Source: Pontibacillus chungwhensis | Lineage (GTDB): Bacteria > Bacillota > Bacilli > Bacillales > BH030062 | DNA length: 64,000 bases | NCBI RefSeq assembly: GCF_030166655.1 | Contig: NZ_CP126446.1 | Coordinates: 2,108,001 to 2,172,000, forward strand | Direction: 5' to 3' | Shown: positions 60,579-64,000 of the stretch, one piece after another | Layout of the letters: each line of letters begins with the position of its first letter | How positions within the stretch are numbered: position 1 is the first letter of the stretch | The notes under the pieces: model-generated | Database searches by the model: none | What the model was told of the DNA's origin: nothing | What the model saw: only the letters and a program-made list of their open reading frames with translations | Translations under genes and position numbers: made by a program

Positions 60579-61730
60579 CTATTGGTTCCTTTCTTGTTCC
60601 TGAATTTCGTTAATAATAGTAGAAATGGCTTCTTTTCTCTGATGATCCATCTCACTACCTTTTACTTCTTTATAGAAGGATTCAAACAACTCCATATGAG
60701 ACATTTGCTTTCTCTCTTGAACATTGGATAATTGATCAGTATGTGCCTTACCAATTAACCCTACGCGTTCTAGACTTAATACATTAGGATATTTCTTCCT
60801 GAGCTTCCCCATAGGATCGAGAATTTGACCTTCATCAAGCAGTTTAATATGCAGGTAATCCTCCATACCTTCTTCATGTTCGTCAAGAAGATCATGTAAA
60901 TACCCTTCTTTCACCCTCATATCTCGTTTAGGAACCAAGGGTTCTTGTCTGATAGAAGAGACACCATCATGGTCTAATTCCACAACTGTTACCCCTTTTT
61001 TATGGCGGGCCTCTGAGAAGGAATACTTTAATATAGAACCTGAATAACGAATCGATTCATCTTGAACTCTTTGAGGTTGATGCAGGTGTCCAAGTGCTAC
61101 ATAGGAGAAGTCTCGGAAGAGCTCAGCCTGAATATAAGGGGCACCTCCAAGCATGGACAGTCTTTCCTCAGATTCTGATTCCATCCCACCCGCTAAAAAC
61201 GCGTGACCCACAAATATATGGCGTTCTTCTTGCTGCTGATCTTCTGTTATATGATCAATAATCGCTTTCATAGCTTGCTGGTGGGTCTCAATTGTATCGT
61301 CTTCTAGAACTTTCCTAACATCTGCAGGTTCGACGTAAGGGATTAAATGAAAATTTACTTCGCCATATTCATCTGAAAGGCGAACTGGTGTAAAAGCATC
61401 CTCTAATCTTGCTTGCAAATAAAATTGCTGTCGTTTAAAAAGTTGGCTTCCGAAATTTAAACGGTCAGGACTGTCATGGTTTCCCGATATCGCTAATACG
61501 GGTATATTTAAATCAAAGATTAACGTAATGAGTGTGCGGTTTAATAAATCAACCGCTTCTTTTGGCGGTACAGCCCGGTCATATAAATCTCCTGCAATAA
61601 TAACCGCATCTGGTTTCTCATTTTTTACGATCTCTATAAATTGATCAAGAATGTATTCTTGGTCTTCTGTCATATGTAATTGATGGACAAGCTTCCCTAG
61701 ATGCCAGTCCGCAGTATGAATAATTTTCAT
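60579..61730 (-). CDS. sbcD: exonuclease SbcD (Mre11-like)
   Basis: A 383-residue calcineurin-like phosphoesterase with the Mn-binding motifs HTADWHLG, IIAGDLYD, ISGNHDSPDR, FVGHAF and ALGHLHQPQ. It is the nuclease subunit of SbcCD, acting on hairpins and blocked DNA ends. AAAGGGAGG precedes the ATG. It is coupled to sbcC downstream. Confidence 0.96.
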   Translation of the reverse strand: MKIIHTADWHLGKLVHQLHMTEDQEYILDQFIEIVKNEKPDAVIIAGDLYDRAVPPKEAVDLLNRTLITLIFDLNIPVLAISGNHDSPDRLNFGSQLFKRQQFYLQARLEDAFTPVRLSDEYGEVNFHLIPYVEPADVRKVLEDDTIETHQQAMKAIIDHITEDQQQEERHIFVGHAFLAGGMESESEERLSMLGGAPYIQAELFRDFSYVALGHLHQPQRVQDESIRYSGSILKYSFSEARHKKGVTVVELDHDGVSSIRQEPLVPKRDMRVKEGYLHDLLDEHEEGMEDYLHIKLLDEGQILDPMGKLRKKYPNVLSLERVGLIGKAHTDQLSNVQERKQMSHMELFESFYKEVKGSEMDHQRKEAISTIINEIQEQERNQ

Positions 61731-61884
61731 AGATGAACCTCCCTTTGCACTATCGTACCAAATTCTATATCACTGAGCTAAATAATCAAGTGTCATCTCA
61801 AAGATTATAATGGAAGAGGTAACGTCAACCACTTCCTATTCCATTGTAATACAAATTAATTTCCTTTTCTCCGCATTCGCCCAT

Positions 61885-61912
61885 ACATTCTCCGCTATTT
61901 CACCATATTGTA
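61885..61912 (+). promoter_or_regulatory. possible sigma-K promoter of the YjcZ-type gene
   Basis: AC, a 17-base spacer and CATATTGTA fits the mother-cell sigma-K pattern AC-N16/17-CATANNNTA. It lies about 30 bases before the start codon. Confidence 0.45.
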
Positions 61913-61941
61913 ATACTATCCATGAAAAAGGGGGGCCTCAC

Positions 61942-62028
61942 ATGAGCTGTGGCTATGGAAATAATTTCGTACTAATCGTTGTCTTATTTATTTTGTTAAT
62001 TATTGTTGGTGCTACATTCCTTTATTAA
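61942..62028 (+). CDS. yjcZ: YjcZ-family sporulation peptide
   Basis: A 28-residue peptide: MSCGYGNNFVLIVVLFILLI followed by IVGATFLY. It has a short Cys/Gly/Tyr head and one membrane helix, the YjcZ pattern of small sporulation proteins. GGGGGG precedes the ATG by eight bases, and a strong terminator follows. A sigma-K-like promoter lies upstream. A spore coat or forespore-envelope location is inferred. Confidence 0.85.
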   Translation: MSCGYGNNFVLIVVLFILLIIVGATFLY

Positions 62029-62030
62029 TG

Positions 62031-62059
62031 CAAAAAACCGCCAAAAGGCGGTTTTTTTA
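62031..62059. terminator. terminator after the YjcZ-type gene
   Basis: AAAACCGCC/GGCGGTTTT stem with an AAAA loop, then T7. Confidence 0.9.
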
Positions 62060-62070
62060 TACGTTAAACG

Positions 62071-62292
62071 TTAAATTGCTTCATTCATTTGATACTCTTC
62101 CCACAGTTCATCAAAAACACTTAATGCAGTTGGAAATGGTATATTCCACTCTAAGTAACGGCTTATCTCATCATAAGAATGGGAATGTTTCGGGAAGTTA
62201 GCATCTTCAAACATCCAGTCCGCTAACCCACTCTTATCATCAGGTACTAACTTACCGCGAAAAGTCATCATAAAATGGTAAAACGATCGCAT
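62071..62292 (-). CDS. yozE: YozE family protein (UPF0346)
   Basis: A 73-residue protein with SFYHFMMTFRGK, SGLADWMFEDANFPKHSHSYDEIS and a helical C terminus, the YozE pattern (four-helix fold, function unknown). AAGGGGGAAGAG precedes the ATG. It lies downstream of tatC on the same strand, beyond the tatC terminator. Confidence 0.92.
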   Translation of the reverse strand: MRSFYHFMMTFRGKLVPDDKSGLADWMFEDANFPKHSHSYDEISRYLEWNIPFPTALSVFDELWEEYQMNEAI

Positions 62293-62361
62293 TCTCTTCC
62301 CCCTTGCTATATCATGCTTTTTACTTTTGTAACATGAAGTCTTGTAAAAAGCAATCTAGAA

Positions 62362-62392
62362 AGAAAAAAGATACCCTCAAGGTATCCTTTTC
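62362..62392 (-). terminator. terminator of the tat operon
   Basis: GGATACC/GGTATC-type stem with a five-base loop, followed on the minus strand by T6, just after the tatC stop. Confidence 0.85.
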
Positions 62393-62397
62393 TTCTG

Positions 62398-63180
62398 TTA
62401 TGATTCTGTTGTGAATTCTTCTGTTTTCCTTGCTTGTTTTCTAGCTACGATACCCGATAGAATGATGGATACCTCATAGAGAACAATGAGTGGAATTGCC
62501 ACTACAATTTGAAGAATAAAGTCCGGAGGAGAAATCATAGTTCCTATAATAATGAGTACAAAGTACGCGTATTTACGCACCTTTCGCAGTAAACCAGGTT
62601 GAACAATTCCAAGACTTGTTAAGAACATCATAATGATTGGAATTTCAAAGAAAATGGCGAAAGGTAATGTGATTCTTAATAAGAATTTAAAATACTTATC
62701 TGCTGTAAACATCATAGTGAACATGTTATCCCCTAAAGAAACCAGGAAATTAAATATTAAAGGTTGAATCATGAAATATCCGAAGCATAATCCTCCAATA
62801 AAGAGGAGGAAAATAGCCGGGATATAGGCTAGAGACACCTTCTGTTCTTTAGGTGTTAAGGCAGGTTTAATAAACAACCACACTTGTAAGCAGAGAACAG
62901 GCAGTGTACCGGCGATAGCAATCACACTTGCTAACGTTAAATAAACCCATAATATATCAAATGGCCCTAAAACGGTCAGGGTGGTGTTCTGATTATCTAA
63001 CTCCTGCAGTCGCTGCTCGAATCCTAGTTTAAAGAATTGGAAGATCTCTTCTATAAAAATAAAACCGCCAATAAAAAAGAGAATAAAAACACTGATGGTA
63101 ATAATTAATCGCTTCCGAAGTTCCCCTAAGTGCTCCGTTACATTCATTTCTTTATCTAAATTATTATGTCCGTGTTCCAT
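62398..63180 (-). CDS. tatC: twin-arginine translocase subunit TatC
   Basis: A 260-residue, six-helix TatC, the receptor for twin-arginine signal peptides. It opens with MNVTEHLGELRKRLI after a hydrophilic lead of 15 residues, and has the first-periplasmic-loop LWVYLTLASVIAIAGTLPVL and ISPPDFILQIVVAIPLIVLYE motifs. ATG 63180 follows GGAGGTGC. It is last in a three-gene operon with two tatA genes. Confidence 0.95.
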   Translation of the reverse strand: MEHGHNNLDKEMNVTEHLGELRKRLIITISVFILFFIGGFIFIEEIFQFFKLGFEQRLQELDNQNTTLTVLGPFDILWVYLTLASVIAIAGTLPVLCLQVWLFIKPALTPKEQKVSLAYIPAIFLLFIGGLCFGYFMIQPLIFNFLVSLGDNMFTMMFTADKYFKFLLRITLPFAIFFEIPIIMMFLTSLGIVQPGLLRKVRKYAYFVLIIIGTMISPPDFILQIVVAIPLIVLYEVSIILSGIVARKQARKTEEFTTES

Positions 63181-63225
63181 TGCTGCACCTCCAAATGGGA
63201 GCGTCGATTCCATTTTCATGAAAGA

Positions 63226-63254
63226 AGATGTAAGAGACTTTGCCCCTTACATCT
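63226..63254 (-). terminator. weak hairpin between tatA and tatC
   Basis: AGATGTAAG/CTTACATCT perfect 9-bp stem with an 11-base loop and only a short T-rich tail. It may attenuate tatC relative to tatA. Confidence 0.5.
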
Positions 63255-63269
63255 CCTTATACAAACACT

Positions 63270-63470
63270 TTAAGCATTTTTGTCTTGCTTTTGATCAATC
63301 TTCTTGGAATCTTCAGAATCACCACTAGTGAGGTCTGATGTTGCTTTTTTAAATTCACGTAGTGAACTACCAACAGCTTTACCAACCTCAGGAAGTTTAG
63401 AAGGTCCAAAAATGACAAGAGCAATCACTAAAATAAGTATAAGACCAGGTACGCCAATTGAGCCTAACAT
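63270..63470 (-). CDS. tatA: TatA-type translocase subunit, second copy
   Basis: A 66-residue TatA: N-terminal helix [19 protein letters not shown], then [22 protein letters not shown] amphipathic helix and acidic/basic tail. ATG 63470 follows GGAGTGG; the GTG three codons earlier is too close. It lies between the first tatA and tatC. Confidence 0.93.
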   Translation of the reverse strand: MLGSIGVPGLILILVIALVIFGPSKLPEVGKAVGSSLREFKKATSDLTSGDSEDSKKIDQKQDKNA

Positions 63471-63491
63471 AATCACCACTCCATGTCTTTA

Positions 63492-63719
63492 TTATTGTTG
63501 AGTGTTAGGGGATGTTTGATCTTGATTAGAAGAATTTCCTTTAGATTCAATGATCGTCTGATCATCTTCATCATTCGTCAATTCCCGGGCTGATTTCTTA
63601 AATTCCTTTAATGTCTGCCCTGTTGCCTTACCAATTTCAGGTAACTTTTTGGGCCCAAAAATGATAAGTGTAATTGCAAGGATCAGGATTAACCCTGGAA
63701 TACCAATTGTTGATAACAT
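63492..63719 (-). CDS. tatA: TatA-type translocase subunit, first copy
   Basis: A 75-residue TatA with [17 protein letters not shown] followed by [23 protein letters not shown] and an Asn/Gln/Ser-rich tail. The two copies share the helix and hinge but differ in tail, so they are paralogues from a tandem duplication or have specialised. GGTGAGG precedes the ATG at 63719. First gene of the tat operon. Confidence 0.93.
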   Translation of the reverse strand: MLSTIGIPGLILILAITLIIFGPKKLPEIGKATGQTLKEFKKSARELTNDEDDQTIIESKGNSSNQDQTSPNTQQ

Positions 63720-63752
63720 GTCCTCACCGTCCCTTGTCCAAATGGCAGTCAT

Positions 63753-63968
63753 TCTAACTGCGCATTTTTTCTAATTGGATCTATTATTTTAAGTTTCTCA
63801 CAAACATCCGTACTCTAAACAGATCCATGATAAATTATTTCTAATATCCACGGGAAAAATATGTCTTTCGTCTTCGATTGTAAGCCTTTTTATATGTTTT
63901 GTCTATGTTTCATCTATAATTCTAGATAGACGTTCTTCCTTTATGTCCACTAAAGATCTCTTCCTTAT
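63753..63968. other. upstream region of the tat operon
   Basis: AT-rich, no recognisable gene. It should contain the tat promoter, but I could not pick one with confidence. Confidence 0.4.
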
Positions 63969-64000
63969 AAAAAAACTCATGCAACAACCTGCATGAGTTT
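63969..64000 (-). terminator. terminator of a minus-strand gene beyond the window
   Basis: AAACTCATGC/GCATGAGTTT stem, followed on the minus strand by T7. The hairpin ends at the window edge. Confidence 0.75.

Noticed and set aside
1-64000. CRISPR array, prophage, rRNA or tRNA genes
   Set aside because: No regularly spaced repeats of CRISPR size, no phage structural genes and no recognisable RNA gene sequences were seen. The only repeats are the three copies near 42.7-44.2 kb and the short csp leader elements.

Overview
This 64-kb window is a chromosomal segment of a low-GC, endospore-forming member of the Bacillaceae. The evidence is the strong purine-rich ribosome binding sites, the many T-tailed terminators, and family genes such as hmp, nos, uvsE, yfkAB, yqfQ, yozE, ydjO, splA, acyP, sbcDC and dynA. 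The acidic protein tails and gene content fit moderately halophilic genera (Halobacillus, Pontibacillus or Virgibacillus-like); that assignment is inference. No rRNA, tRNA, CRISPR array or prophage was seen. Most genes lie on the minus strand in short operons of one to four genes.

Region by region. 0-5 kb: a sulfoquinovose-synthase-type epimerase, flavohaemoglobin hmp, a cysteine-free Crp/Fnr regulator with a matching operator in the hmp promoter, and a duplicated P-loop ATPase. 5-13 kb: an MFS carrier, cvfB, yqxD-type, a DUF421/DUF4363 pair, a siderophore-type N-hydroxylase, a luciferase-like monooxygenase and an FNT channel. 12.7-20 kb: uvsE divergent from nitric oxide synthase, a DJ-1/PfpI protein, a CcpA-box-controlled aldehyde dehydrogenase with its DUF779 partner, yfhD, and the pantothenate importer panF with yhdT. 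20-25 kb: an orphan sensor kinase, DUF1206 and an ABC-F protein. 25-28 kb: a sulfur-relay module (TauE, DsrE-like, TusA-like, and a divergent SelD-N-terminus-type flavoprotein) whose promoter is bracketed by CsoR/CstR-type operators. 28-33 kb: a nitrilase-family amidase, cold-shock genes with a repeat-built leader, oligopeptidase, DUF4397 and a SurA-like lipoprotein. 33-38 kb: two-headed dynamin and a deaminase. 38-45 kb is the most accessory part: an excisionase-like regulator divergent from a tyrosine recombinase, an ABC-2 exporter, and a methyltransferase gene flanked by 30-bp direct repeats next to a structured non-coding stretch. 45-56 kb: splA without splB, acyP, SDR, yfkAB, an HxlR regulator divergent from a luciferase-like gene, an amidohydrolase, a four-helix haem-copper-like protein, sfsA, an MhqR-box-controlled mhqD-like esterase, msrAB, yqfQ and ung. 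56-64 kb: a 26-residue membrane microprotein, DUF2584, DUF5365, sbcDC, a YjcZ-type sporulation peptide, yozE and a Tat operon (two tatA, one tatC).

Two themes recur. Nitrogen-oxide handling is represented by hmp, nos and possibly the FNT channel. Thiol, persulfide and electrophile stress is represented by the CstR-like module, mhqD, msrAB and DJ-1. The observations that most repay checking are the cold-shock leader with mutually exclusive helices, the operator-bracketed sulfur-relay promoter with its unusual flavoprotein, the Crp-type box at the class II position of hmp, and the repeat-flanked methyltransferase near a recombinase.
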